This document shows, in pieces, positions 24,881-35,949 of a stretch of 64,000 nt of DNA. The stretch comes from Solimonas marina (GTDB taxonomy: Bacteria; Pseudomonadota; Gammaproteobacteria; Nevskiales; Nevskiaceae): the NCBI RefSeq assembly GCF_012241385.1, contig NZ_JAAVXB010000003.1, forward strand, positions 372,001-436,000, read 5' to 3'. The position numbers and the translations under genes are program-made. Below the pieces are notes generated by a model that saw only the letters and a list, made by a program, of their open reading frames with translations, searched no databases and was not told the DNA's origin. Position 1 is the first letter of the stretch. Each line of letters begins with the position of its first letter.

Positions 24881-26713
24881 ATGATGCACAGCAAGCGTGA
24901 GGTCGTGAACGAGGCGTACGAGCGCGAGCGCTTGATCGTATTGCGGCGGCTGGGCCTGCTCGATACCGGGCCGGAAGAGTCCTTCGACCGGATGACGGCG
25001 CTCGCCGCGAAGATCTTCGGGGTGCCGATCGCGGCGATCTCCCTGATCGATGAACACCGCCAGTGGTTCAAGTCTCGCGTCGGCTTCGACGTCGAGGAAA
25101 CACCGCGATCGGTGGCGTTCTGCGCCCACGTGATCGGACCCGGCGACGCTGAGACCCTGGTCGTCCCGGACGCCAGTCGCGATCCGCGCTTTGCCGACAA
25201 TGAATTGGTCACGGCCGAGCAGGGACTGCGCTTCTACGCCGGCGCGCCGCTGGTCACCGACCATGGTTACAAGATTGGCTCGCTGTGCATCGCCGACCAT
25301 ACGCCGCGCCAATTCACGGCCGAGGATGTCATCCGCCTCGAGGGTTTGGCGGAACTGGTCGTCGAACAGATCGAGTGTCGCCGTCGCATGGCGTTCACCG
25401 ACGTCGGGACCGGCTTGCCGAATGTCTACCAGCTCCACGATGACCTGCAAAAGCTGGCGGATGCGAAGCCGATGCTCGACACGTCCGTGGTACTGATTGA
25501 GCCGCTGGAGCCGTCGGGGCTGCCGATGCTGTTGCGCGCTCAGGGTGCCGAGGAAATCGACCGCAATGTCCTGATCTTTGCCGGCCGGGTCGCGGCGCTG
25601 GCGCCTGGGCTGCGTGTCTACCGGGTTGGCCTGACGCGGCTGGTGCTGGTGCGCAGCGCGGTTCCGGAGCCGGATATGCAGTTCTGGTTGACCGAACTCG
25701 AGCAAGGACTGTGCGAGCCGCTGATGTTCACGCAAGGGTCGATCCGCATGTCGCCACATTTCGGTATCGCGCGCCTGCGGTCTGGCCCCGATGCCGGCAG
25801 TCTCGCCGTGCGCGAGGCCTTGGCGGCGGCACAGGATGCGATGGAACGGCACCGGCCCTGGGCGCGCTTCGACGCCGCCCATGAGGCGACGCGCCAACGA
25901 CCGTTCGAGCTGCGACGCTCATTGCGCTCGGCTTTGGCGGCGCATGAGGAGCAATTTTCGCTCGAGTTTCGTCCCCGGCTCGATTTGCAGCGCGAGGTCT
26001 GCGATGCCGTCGAAGCGCGGGTCGTCTGGCGACATCCGCGGCTGGGGCGCATCGACGAGGACGAGTTGCTGCAGGCTGCCGACCGCGTACGTGTCCGGGC
26101 CCAGCTGACCACCTGGACGGTCAGCGAGGCGGTGCGGCAACTGGCGATCTGGCGCGAGTGCGGCCTGCAGCTTCGCGTCGCCATCAACCTGTCATCCGCC
26201 GATTTTCGCGATGGCATGCTTGCCGATCGCCTGCTGACGATGTTCGCGCTGCGTGGCGCGGAGCCGCGTCACTTTGAATTCGAACTGTCCGAGCTGACGT
26301 TCAGTTCCGATCCCGACGGCATCGAGCCGCAGTTGCGTGCGCTGCGCCGTGCCGGGTGCGCCATCGTCGTCGACAACTTCGGCACCGCCGCGCATCTGTT
26401 CGCGCTGCTGCCGCGCATTCCGGCCGCCACGGTCAAGGTGGGCGCGATGTTCGTACATTCGATCGCCGCGAAAGACCCCCTGATGCAGCGCTTGCCTCGC
26501 GCCGTGGTGTCGTATGCGCACGACTCGGGCTACCGGGTGCTGGCCGACGGCGTATCCGATCAACGGACGCTCGAGGCCTTGCGCGAACTCGGCTGCGAGG
26601 GCGTGCAGGGCGATATGGTGGCGCCAGCACTCCCAGGCGAGGCGATCCTCGACTGGTTGTCCGTACGCGATGCCGGCCGCTGCGGCGAAGGCATGACGGA
26701 CGACATCGGCTGA
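24881..26713 (+). CDS. GAF domain plus degenerate GGDEF and EAL domains
   Basis: A 610-residue cytoplasmic signalling protein with no signal or membrane helix. Residues 18-165 are a GAF domain (LLDTGPEESFDRMTALAAKIF; FYAGAPLVTDHGYKIGSLCI). Residues 170-325 look like a decayed GGDEF domain: FTDVGTGLPN is kept but there is no GGDEF loop. Residues 335-595 are an EAL fold with EAR (378-380) for EAL, VDNFG (497-501) for DDFG and ADGVS (555-559) for AEGVE, while Asn436, Lys519 and Gln577 remain. Loss of the second Asp and of the Glu suggests no phosphodiesterase activity, so it is probably a binding or interaction module. The start at 24881 follows GAGGGA. Confidence 0.85.
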   Translation: MMHSKREVVNEAYERERLIVLRRLGLLDTGPEESFDRMTALAAKIFGVPIAAISLIDEHRQWFKSRVGFDVEETPRSVAFCAHVIGPGDAETLVVPDASRDPRFADNELVTAEQGLRFYAGAPLVTDHGYKIGSLCIADHTPRQFTAEDVIRLEGLAELVVEQIECRRRMAFTDVGTGLPNVYQLHDDLQKLADAKPMLDTSVVLIEPLEPSGLPMLLRAQGAEEIDRNVLIFAGRVAALAPGLRVYRVGLTRLVLVRSAVPEPDMQFWLTELEQGLCEPLMFTQGSIRMSPHFGIARLRSGPDAGSLAVREALAAAQDAMERHRPWARFDAAHEATRQRPFELRRSLRSALAAHEEQFSLEFRPRLDLQREVCDAVEARVVWRHPRLGRIDEDELLQAADRVRVRAQLTTWTVSEAVRQLAIWRECGLQLRVAINLSSADFRDGMLADRLLTMFALRGAEPRHFEFELSELTFSSDPDGIEPQLRALRRAGCAIVVDNFGTAAHLFALLPRIPAATVKVGAMFVHSIAAKDPLMQRLPRAVVSYAHDSGYRVLADGVSDQRTLEALRELGCEGVQGDMVAPALPGEAILDWLSVRDAGRCGEGMTDDIG

Positions 26714-26724
26714 CGCTGGCCGTC

Positions 26725-27312
26725 TCAGGGCGCGAACGCGAAGCTCAGCTGCACGCCGACCGCATGCGGCTCCATCATCGGTGCGACGCTGACCCGTGAC
26801 GCATCGACATAGGGGGTCGTGATCAGCTTGGAGACACCCCAGGACAGCGCGCAGCCGGCGATGACGTCGCGCCAGTGGTGGTAGTGCTCGTCGACACGGG
26901 AATAGGCGGTGAACAGCGCCGTCGCGTATAGCGGTGCGCCGTACTGCCAGCCGTAGCGGTCACTCAGGAATGCCGCCGCCGAGCACGCTGCCGAGGTGTG
27001 GCCGGACGGGAAGGACTCATTGCCGCCGTTGGGGCGGGTGCCCCAGCGGGTGTGATCGACGCTGTATTTCAGCGCCTCGGTGGCGGCGAACACCGCGGCG
27101 AAGTTGTAGGCGTACTGCTTGGTCCCCTGATAATCGCCCTTGTAAAGCGTGACGCCGACGGCGATCAGGGGGTTGAGGACCTGGAAGGTATCGCCCGCCG
27201 CCAGATCCGGGTCGTCCTGCCATTCCTTGCCGATGCTTTCGGCATTCGCCGTCCCGATGCCGCACGCCGCCACGGCCATTGCCAGTGCCGTGCCCAGGTA
27301 AATCGACCGCAT
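26725..27312 (-). CDS. PAP2-family phosphatase, periplasmic
   Basis: A 195-residue protein with a signal peptide (cleavage after GTANA) and the acid-phosphatase/PAP2 tripartite motif: KYSVDHTRWGTRP, PSGHTSAACS and SRVDEHYHHWRDVIAG. The three histidine/arginine motifs are complete, so it should be an active phosphatase acting on lipid phosphates or small phosphate esters in the periplasm or membrane face. The start at 27312 is chosen because it begins the signal peptide. An upstream in-frame codon adds an unlikely hydrophilic tail. It is divergent from the TPP riboswitch/thiC unit. Confidence 0.88.
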   Translation of the reverse strand: MRSIYLGTALAMAVAACGIGTANAESIGKEWQDDPDLAAGDTFQVLNPLIAVGVTLYKGDYQGTKQYAYNFAAVFAATEALKYSVDHTRWGTRPNGGNESFPSGHTSAACSAAAFLSDRYGWQYGAPLYATALFTAYSRVDEHYHHWRDVIAGCALSWGVSKLITTPYVDASRVSVAPMMEPHAVGVQLSFAFAP

Positions 27313-27460
27313 GTTGTCCCGCCCCTTTCGCTCAATGGGCGTGACTGTGTCGACGGATGCGTCAATGGCGCGTGCAGTGACCGTCAACGGAATGTCGAGG
27401 GCGGCGGCCCCGGGCCGGGCGGCGCGGTTTCCGGCGACCAGCGGTCGCGCTAAGCTAGTC

Positions 27461-27552
27461 GCTGCAGCCGGGGGTGCCGTCGCGGATCGTGACGGCTGAG
27501 ATAAGACCCTTGGAACCTGGCCGGTCCCCCATTCATACCGGCGAAGGGAAGG
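27461..27552 (+). promoter_or_regulatory. TPP riboswitch (THI element) controlling thiC
   Basis: The conserved parts of the thiamine-pyrophosphate aptamer appear in order: GGGGTGCC (27471-27478), CTGAGAT (27496-27502), ACCCTTGGAACCTG (27506-27519) and ATACCGGCGAAGGGAA (27535-27550). The thiC start codon is about 63 bases downstream, a typical distance. Binding of TPP should lower thiC expression. I did not see an intrinsic terminator between the aptamer and thiC, so control at translation initiation is more likely. Confidence 0.96.
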
Positions 27553-27569
27553 CTCGCGGGCGCCGTTGA

Positions 27570-29504
<1,935 letters not shown>

Positions 29505-29536
29505 GCCCGCATTCCTGGAGCGCGCTAAACAACCGC

Positions 29537-30793
29537 ATGACCTCGAAATTCCAGTTCCTGCTGTCGCGCTTCAACCGGCAGCTTTGGGTGCGCGTGGCGC
29601 TGTACGGAATCGTCGGCGTCGTCACTGCACTGGTGGCGGCGCTGTTCGGACCTTATCTGCATTTCGACAACGCGAAATGGCTGGGGTCCGGTGCGGTCAA
29701 GGATCTGCTGACGATCATGGCGTCGAGCATGCTGGCGGTCGCCACGTTCTCGCTGTCGACGATGGTCAGCGCATTCTCGGCGGCGTCGAGCAGTGCGACG
29801 CCGCGCGCCTCGATCCTGCTGATCGAGGACAAGAGCGCACAGCAGGCCTTGTCGACCTTTATCGGTGCGTTCGTGTTCAGCATTGTCGGGCTCATCGCGC
29901 TCGGCACGGACATCTACGGTGCATCCGGGCGTGTGCTGATGTTCGGCGTGACGGTCGTGATGATCGGCCTGGTGGTCGTCACGCTGATGAACTGGATCGA
30001 TCAGCTTGCGCGCTTCGGTCGCGTCGCCGAAACCATCGACCGTGTCGAGCAAGCGACCGAAAAGGCATTGCTCGAACGCGCCCGCTTGCCCCGGCTGGGC
30101 GCGATGCCGGCACGAGCGGTCGCGGATGGCGCTGCCGACATTCGCGCGCCACGCGTCGGCTATATCCGGCACATCGATGTCGGCCGCTTGCAGGCGCTCG
30201 CCGAACGTGCGGAGTTGCAGATTCATGTGCACTGCACGCCGGGCAGCTTCGTCGATCCCGCCAACGCCTTGGTTCGCGTCGAAGGTGCCTGTAACGACGA
30301 GGCGCGAGACACGATCCTCGGCGCTTTCACGATCGCTGGCAGCCGTACCTTCGAGCAGGACCCGCGCTTCGGGCTGGTGGTGCTGGCGGAAATCGCGTCG
30401 CGTGCGCTGTCGCCGGCGGTCAACGATCCGGGGACGGCGATCGACGTGGTCGGCACGGTTGCGCGGCTATTGCACGCCTACGCCGAAACCCGCGTAAGCC
30501 GTGCCGTCGCCGAGCCAAGCTTCACGCGCGTATTCATCGAAGGCGTCGATCTGGAGGCCCTGTTCGATGATGTGTTCCGGCCGATTGCGCGCGACGGTGC
30601 GGGCATGGTCGAGGTCGGACTGATCCTGCAGCGCACACTGGCATCGCTGCGTGACGCCAGTGGTGACGACGAGATCACGACCGCAGCACGTCGCCACGCA
30701 CATGAGGCGCTCGTGCGCGGTGAAGCGGCGCTGTCGTTCGAGCGCGACCGGGAGGTGTTGCGTGATGCGTATCGCCGGGCGGGTGGCGTGTAG
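29537..30793 (+). CDS. DUF2254 membrane protein
   Basis: A 418-residue protein of the DUF2254 family. Four membrane helices occupy about residues 15-160 (VALYGIVGVVTALVAALFGP; TIMASSMLAVATFSLSTMV; AFVFSIVGLIALG; MFGVTVVMIGLVVVTLM). The conserved family block ASSSATPRA and the later VNDPGTAIDVVG and RFGLVVLAEIASRALSPA are present in the cytoplasmic C-terminal half. Function in the literature is undefined. It starts 32 bases after thiC and may be read through from it. Confidence 0.88.
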   Translation: MTSKFQFLLSRFNRQLWVRVALYGIVGVVTALVAALFGPYLHFDNAKWLGSGAVKDLLTIMASSMLAVATFSLSTMVSAFSAASSSATPRASILLIEDKSAQQALSTFIGAFVFSIVGLIALGTDIYGASGRVLMFGVTVVMIGLVVVTLMNWIDQLARFGRVAETIDRVEQATEKALLERARLPRLGAMPARAVADGAADIRAPRVGYIRHIDVGRLQALAERAELQIHVHCTPGSFVDPANALVRVEGACNDEARDTILGAFTIAGSRTFEQDPRFGLVVLAEIASRALSPAVNDPGTAIDVVGTVARLLHAYAETRVSRAVAEPSFTRVFIEGVDLEALFDDVFRPIARDGAGMVEVGLILQRTLASLRDASGDDEITTAARRHAHEALVRGEAALSFERDREVLRDAYRRAGGV

Positions 30794-31096
30794 GCGCAGC
30801 CCTTGTCGCGGGTCATGCAGCTTGCCCGAATGCGCGATGGCCTGATCGCCTCGCGTTCGCGATCAAGTCGGATCATTGGCCGTTGGTGATGCGCGCGCCG
30901 GCGTTCGTCGGCATCGAGCGCTACAGCGTGCCGACGACGTTTACGGTGTCGCACACACCCGGCCGATGCGGACTGCAATCGCTAGGCGGGTGCCGTCAGG
31001 GCGCCGTCGCTTCATTTCGGGCTCCAACCGTTGGCGTGTCATTCGTCGCCCGGCGCCGTCGGCGAGTCGTCGACGCTGGTGCCGAGGTTCATTTCG
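30794..31096. other. 303-bp intergenic region before the alginate lyase gene
   Basis: No gene, terminator or clear promoter is supported. A 105-codon open frame starting at 30883 has no homology I recognise and overlaps the lyase start, so I treat it as chance. Confidence 0.5.
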
Positions 31097-31936
31097 ATGT
31101 CGTATCGCTTGCTCACGTCTGCGCGCGGTCTGCTGGCTGCCGCCCTTTTGCTCTGCCCGTTGTTTCCGTTGTCGGCTCAGGCAGCGTATGCGTCGCTTGA
31201 TGCGTCGCTGGCGCCGTCGCAGAACTTCGATCTGACGCATTGGAAACTGACCTTGCCGTCGGGCGATGACGTGGCGCCGGTCGATCTCAACAGCGGCTAT
31301 CAGTACGCCGACGTGTTCTACACCGACGCGCGCACGGGTGGCATGGTGATGCGTTGCCCCAATCTGGCCGGCACCACCTTGAATACGCATTACTCGCGCA
31401 CCGAGTTGCGCGAGATGCTCGATCCCGATACCCGCTCGGCGAAGGCGGCGTCGAACAACTGGACGGCCGAGCAGGGCGGCTGGCTGCATGCCAAGCTGCG
31501 CATCGATCATGTCTCGACGACCGGCAGCAGCAAGAAGCTCGGGCGCGTGATCATCGGGCAGATTCACGGACCGTCGACCGAGCCGGTGCGGCTCTATTAC
31601 AGCAAGCAGCCGGGCGACAAAACCGGCCGCATCTACGCGGCGCTGGAAACCGTGTCCGGTGACGAAATCTGGACGCCGGACATCGTCAGCAATGCCGACG
31701 ACGCGGGTATCGCGCTCGGGGAGGATTTCACTTATCAGATCAAACTGGTCGGCACCAAGCTGACACTGGCGGTCTATCGCAGCGAGAACCGCCGCTACGT
31801 CTACGTGACCAAGATCGAAGACGGCTACCTTGGCCAGAATCTGTATTTCAAGGCCGGTGTCTACAACCAGAACAATACCGGCGACAGCAGCGATTACGTG
31901 CAGGCGACCTTCTTCCTGCTGGAACACACGCACTGA
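31097..31936 (+). CDS. Secreted polysaccharide lyase family 7 (alginate lyase)
   Basis: A 279-residue lyase with a signal peptide (cleavage after SAQAA). The PL7 triad motifs are YSRTELREM (R-x-E-L-R), QIHGP and YFKAGVYNQ, so the catalytic Arg, Gln, His and Tyr are in place. The enzyme should cleave alginate by beta-elimination outside the cell or in the periplasm. The start at 31097 (MSYRLLTSARG) is preferred over one 66 bases upstream because it gives a normal signal peptide. No other alginate genes lie nearby. Confidence 0.93.
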   Translation: MSYRLLTSARGLLAAALLLCPLFPLSAQAAYASLDASLAPSQNFDLTHWKLTLPSGDDVAPVDLNSGYQYADVFYTDARTGGMVMRCPNLAGTTLNTHYSRTELREMLDPDTRSAKAASNNWTAEQGGWLHAKLRIDHVSTTGSSKKLGRVIIGQIHGPSTEPVRLYYSKQPGDKTGRIYAALETVSGDEIWTPDIVSNADDAGIALGEDFTYQIKLVGTKLTLAVYRSENRRYVYVTKIEDGYLGQNLYFKAGVYNQNNTGDSSDYVQATFFLLEHTH

Positions 31937-32051
31937 GCAGGGGCGACGGCGATGCCGTGCGCCGGAGTGCAGGGCTTTCCGGAATTCCGCCGCCGGACGT
32001 TGCGATGGTATGGTCCGCTATTCCGTTCCCCCGCCGTCGACGTCTCCGTTC

Positions 32052-33824
32052 ATGAACAAAATTTCACTTCGCCGCGCCCCGCTGGCGCTCGCTGTCATGG
32101 CTTTGCTCGGCGCCAGCAGCGCTGCATTCGCGCAGGCCGGTGTTTCGTCGCGCGCGCTGGACTCTACGGCGCCGCCGACCACTCGTGCCGCGCTGGCCAA
32201 GGCCGAGCCGGTGCTCGCTAAACACGCGATGGTGGTCAGTGCCCAGCATCTGGCCAGCGAAGTGGGCGTGCAGATTCTCAAGGACGGCGGCAATGCGATC
32301 GATGCGGCGGTCGCGGTCGGCTACGCGCTGGCCGTCGTGCACCCGTGCTGCGGCAACATCGGCGGCGGCGGTTTCATGATGGTGCACCTCGCCGACGGCA
32401 AGAATCTGTTCCTGGACTTTCGTGAAAAGGCGCCGGGCAAGGCGTCGCCGACGATGTTCCAGGACGACAACGGCACGGTCATCAAGCCGCGTAGCACGCA
32501 GACCTACCAGGCGGTCGGCATTCCGGGCACGGTGATGGGGCTGGAAGCGGCCCGCGTGAAATACGGCACGATGAGCCGCAAGCAGTTGATGCAGCCGGCG
32601 ATCGATCTGGCGCGCAAGGGCTACGAGCTGCAGCAGGGCGACATCAATATCCTGCACACGCGTTCAGACGATTTCGCCAAGCATCCGAACGTTGCCAAGA
32701 TCTTTCTCAACAACGGCAAGCCCTATCAGGTCGGCGATACGCTAAAGCAGCCACAGCTGGCGAAGACGCTGAGCCTGATCGAGAAGGATGGCCCGAAAGC
32801 GTTCTATCGCGGACCGATCGCGCACCAGCTGGTGATGGCGAGTATCGAGCACGGCGGCCTGCTGTCGATGCAGGATTTCGCCGATTACAGCGTGCAGTGG
32901 GACGAGCCGGTCAGCTGCAAATACCGCGACTACACCATCGTCTCGACGCCGCCGCCGAGCTCCGGTGGCGTGACGGTTTGCGAAACCTTGCAGATTCTCG
33001 ATCCGTATCCGCTCGAAAAGTGGGGCTACGGATCAGTGCAGAGCGTGCATACGATCGCCGAAGCCGAGCGTCGCGCGTTTGCCGATCGCAATACCTATCT
33101 CGGCGATCCGGCGTTCGTGAAGAATCCGATTGCGACCCTGCTGTCGGCCGATCACGCCGAGGCGCTGCGCAGCACGATCGAGGACGACAAGGCGACGCCG
33201 TCGAGCGAGATCAAGGGTAATCTGGCAACCGACGAAGGTCAGCATACGACGCACTTCTCGATCGTCGACGCCAAAGGCAACGCGGTCAGCGTCACGTTCA
33301 CGATCAACTATCTGTTCGGCATCGGCCAGATCGCCGGCGACACCGGCTTTTTCCTCAACAACGAGATGGACGATTTCACGTCCAAGCCGGGCGTGCCGAA
33401 CTCGTTCGGTCTGGTGCAGGGCAAGGCCAATCAGATCGAACCGGGCAAGCGGCCGCTGAGCTCGATGTCGCCGACGCTGGTGATGCGCGACGGCAAGCTG
33501 TGGATGGTGACGGGTAGCCCGGGCGGGTCGACCATCATCACCACCGTGCTGCAGAGCTTTCTCAACGTGGCGGCGTTCGGCATGAACATGCAGCAGTCGG
33601 TCAATGCGCCGCGCATGCACATGCAGTGGCTGCCGGACGTGATCATGACCGAGCCGGGGCTGTTGACGCCGGCGGTCAAGGCGCAGCTCGAGGATATGGG
33701 CCATCACTTCCATGAACGCAGCTCCTGGGGCGCCGACGAGGCGATCCTGATCAATCCGCAGACCGGCATGCTGGAAGGCGCCAACGACCGCAGGCGTCCG
33801 TCGGGCCTCGCGGCCGGTTACTGA
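32052..33824 (+). CDS. ggt: Gamma-glutamyltransferase
   Basis: A 590-residue periplasmic Ntn-hydrolase precursor with signal peptide (cleavage after AAFAQ). It splits glutathione and other gamma-glutamyl compounds. It self-cleaves before the first Thr of TTHFSIVD, which becomes the small-subunit nucleophile. Substrate-binding blocks GNIGGGGFMMVHL, DFREKAPGKAS, NEMDDFTSKPG, RPLSSMSPTLV and GSPGGSTIITTVLQ are all present. The start at 32052 gives the signal peptide. An intrinsic terminator follows 14 bases after the stop. Confidence 0.95.
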   Translation: MNKISLRRAPLALAVMALLGASSAAFAQAGVSSRALDSTAPPTTRAALAKAEPVLAKHAMVVSAQHLASEVGVQILKDGGNAIDAAVAVGYALAVVHPCCGNIGGGGFMMVHLADGKNLFLDFREKAPGKASPTMFQDDNGTVIKPRSTQTYQAVGIPGTVMGLEAARVKYGTMSRKQLMQPAIDLARKGYELQQGDINILHTRSDDFAKHPNVAKIFLNNGKPYQVGDTLKQPQLAKTLSLIEKDGPKAFYRGPIAHQLVMASIEHGGLLSMQDFADYSVQWDEPVSCKYRDYTIVSTPPPSSGGVTVCETLQILDPYPLEKWGYGSVQSVHTIAEAERRAFADRNTYLGDPAFVKNPIATLLSADHAEALRSTIEDDKATPSSEIKGNLATDEGQHTTHFSIVDAKGNAVSVTFTINYLFGIGQIAGDTGFFLNNEMDDFTSKPGVPNSFGLVQGKANQIEPGKRPLSSMSPTLVMRDGKLWMVTGSPGGSTIITTVLQSFLNVAAFGMNMQQSVNAPRMHMQWLPDVIMTEPGLLTPAVKAQLEDMGHHFHERSSWGADEAILINPQTGMLEGANDRRRPSGLAAGY

Positions 33825-33837
33825 GCCGCGAGATGCG

Positions 33838-33870
33838 AAAAAAGCCGTGGCGTCTGCCGCGGCTTTTTTC
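33838..33870 (+). terminator. Intrinsic terminator after ggt
   Basis: A-run, 8-bp stem (GCCGTGGC with GCCGCGGC, one G-T pair), 4-base loop GTCT, then six T. A textbook Rho-independent terminator. Confidence 0.95.
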
Positions 33871-33988
33871 ATTGGACACGGCACACGGCGAATGCTGTCC
33901 ACAATTTCATTGCTGATGGTATGCAATTTGCGGCGTTCCGCGGCACGCCGGGTGGGGCCCGGCGCCAGCCAAGCGTGGGGACGTCGGC

Positions 33989-35944
33989 ATGAAGCAAGCG
34001 TTGGGGATGAAGCGTGGCGCGGTCGCAGCGGCCGTGATGATGCTGTTGGCATTGGCTGGCTGTCACGGTAAATCGCCGGCGGTCGACACGACGCCCGTAG
34101 CGCACCCTTTTGGCGACGAGGTCAAGCTGCGCCAGCATCTGGTGCAAGTGGCACTGGCGCGCGAACCGGCGGATCGCATCATTCGCGGCGCGACGGTGCT
34201 CGATGTCGTGACGCGCGAATGGCTGCCGAACCAGGACATCGTGATTGCCGGCGAACGCATCGCCTTGGTCGGCGATGCCGGTACCTGGCCGGGCCAGGCG
34301 AGCGAGATCATCGACGCGTCAGGCGAATACGCGGTGCCGGGCTTCGGCGAGTCGCACAAACACATCGAAAGCACCTACCTGACGCCCGAGTACGAGGCGG
34401 CGCTGGTGATTCCGCGCGGCAACACCTGGACCATCGAGGACTCGCACGAGATTTCCAACGTGGTCGGCACGCACGACGTCGACTTCTGGTTGCGTGCCGA
34501 GAAGGCCGGCAGTCCGTTGAAGATTTTTCCGTCGATCGGCTCGGCGACGCCGCCGACGATCTACGAGCACGGCGGCGGCTATTACGGCTATCGCGAAATG
34601 GCCGACTTCATCGAGCACGATCCGTCGCGGGTGATTTCGCTCGGCGAGGTGATGGACTGGCCGGCGGTCAGTGCGCCGCCGAGCGAGCTGGGCGACGGGC
34701 GCGGCCGCATCTGGGAGATGATCGACGCGACGATGGATCATCGCGCCGTCGTCGAGGGCCATGGCTCGGGCCTGGTCAAGGTCGACGAGATCAATGCGTT
34801 CGCCGCATCCGGCCTGTCGTCCGACCATGAGGCGCGGCTTGCGCAGGAGGGACTCGACAAGTTGCGTCGCGGGGTCTTCATCGAGGCGCGTGTCGATCTG
34901 ATGCGGACGCTGTTCCCGGCGCTGATCCAGCACGGCCTGCAGGACTGGTCGAACGTGTCGGTGACGACCGACGATCGCGACGTGCTGGCGACGCAGCAGC
35001 TCGGCTCGATGGACTACAACATCCGCACCGCGATCGAGTCCGGCGTGCCGCCGGAGATTGCCTATCAGATGGGCAGCTACAACACGGCGCGGCACTTCCA
35101 TCTCGAAAGCATCCTCGGTTCGATCTCGCCGGGGCGCTACGCCGACGTCGTGCTGCTGTCTGACCCGAAGACCGTCGCCATCACCCGCGTCTTCGTCAAC
35201 GGCAAGCTGGCGTCGAAAGGCACGGACTATCTGCTGCCGATTCCGAAGATCGACTATCCGGCCTGGGCACACAACACCGTCAACATCGGCCGAGCGCTGC
35301 GCGCCGACGACTTCGCGATCCGCGCACCGGCCGGCCGCCAGGAGGTCAAGGTCGCGTTGATGGAGCCGTTCTGGTTTGCACCCGACTTCATCACCGACAC
35401 CTTGCCGGTGCAGGCCGATGGCACGGTGGTCGCCGATCCGCAACGCGGCATCATCAAGGTAGCCGTCGTCGACCGTTATCACGGCCACGGCGACAGCACA
35501 CCGTCGATCGCCAAGATGTTCTGGCGCAACACCGGACCGAAGACGCCGGGCTCGGCGCTGGCCAGCTCGCAGTCGCACGATCTGCACAACATCTGGGTGA
35601 TCGGCAACGACGACGCGGCGATGGCGCTGGCGGTCAACACCATCGCCGATCTGCACGGCGGCTGGGTGCTGGTCAGCGGCGGCAAGGTCGTGGCGACGGT
35701 CAAGCTCGACATCGGCGGACTGATGACGCAGCGGCCGGTCGATGAAGTCGCCGGCGAGATGGAGGCCTTGCACAACGCCGCCGACGCGATGGACTGGATC
35801 GGCGCGCCGGGCCTGCCGGACCGCATGCGCTTCGCGTTCCTGACCGCGTCGCCGTGGAAATGGCAGCTCGTCGCGCCGTACGACGGCAATCCGATCGGCT
35901 TCGTCAACGTCACCAACGGCCAGACGCACGCCGTCGTCTGGTAG
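33989..35944 (+). CDS. Lipoprotein amidohydrolase, adenine-deaminase-like
   Basis: A 651-residue amidohydrolase close to adenine deaminase but with a lipoprotein signal: LALAGC with Cys25 as lipidation site. Metal-binding SHKHIES (His122, His124), the adenine deaminase-type SHEISNVVG block, EGHGSG, VTTDDRD and the C-terminal SQSHDLHN region are kept. Typical adenine deaminases are cytoplasmic and about 60 residues shorter. Here the enzyme should be tethered in the periplasm or at the outer membrane, so its substrate may be an external purine or another cyclic amide. A HupE/UreJ-like membrane gene follows after 5 bases. Confidence 0.87.
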   Translation: MKQALGMKRGAVAAAVMMLLALAGCHGKSPAVDTTPVAHPFGDEVKLRQHLVQVALAREPADRIIRGATVLDVVTREWLPNQDIVIAGERIALVGDAGTWPGQASEIIDASGEYAVPGFGESHKHIESTYLTPEYEAALVIPRGNTWTIEDSHEISNVVGTHDVDFWLRAEKAGSPLKIFPSIGSATPPTIYEHGGGYYGYREMADFIEHDPSRVISLGEVMDWPAVSAPPSELGDGRGRIWEMIDATMDHRAVVEGHGSGLVKVDEINAFAASGLSSDHEARLAQEGLDKLRRGVFIEARVDLMRTLFPALIQHGLQDWSNVSVTTDDRDVLATQQLGSMDYNIRTAIESGVPPEIAYQMGSYNTARHFHLESILGSISPGRYADVVLLSDPKTVAITRVFVNGKLASKGTDYLLPIPKIDYPAWAHNTVNIGRALRADDFAIRAPAGRQEVKVALMEPFWFAPDFITDTLPVQADGTVVADPQRGIIKVAVVDRYHGHGDSTPSIAKMFWRNTGPKTPGSALASSQSHDLHNIWVIGNDDAAMALAVNTIADLHGGWVLVSGGKVVATVKLDIGGLMTQRPVDEVAGEMEALHNAADAMDWIGAPGLPDRMRFAFLTASPWKWQLVAPYDGNPIGFVNVTNGQTHAVVW

Positions 35945-35949
35945 CGACG

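Noticed and set aside
30883-31200. 105-codon frame before the alginate lyase
   Set aside because: It overlaps the lyase signal peptide, has no recognised family and no ribosome site.
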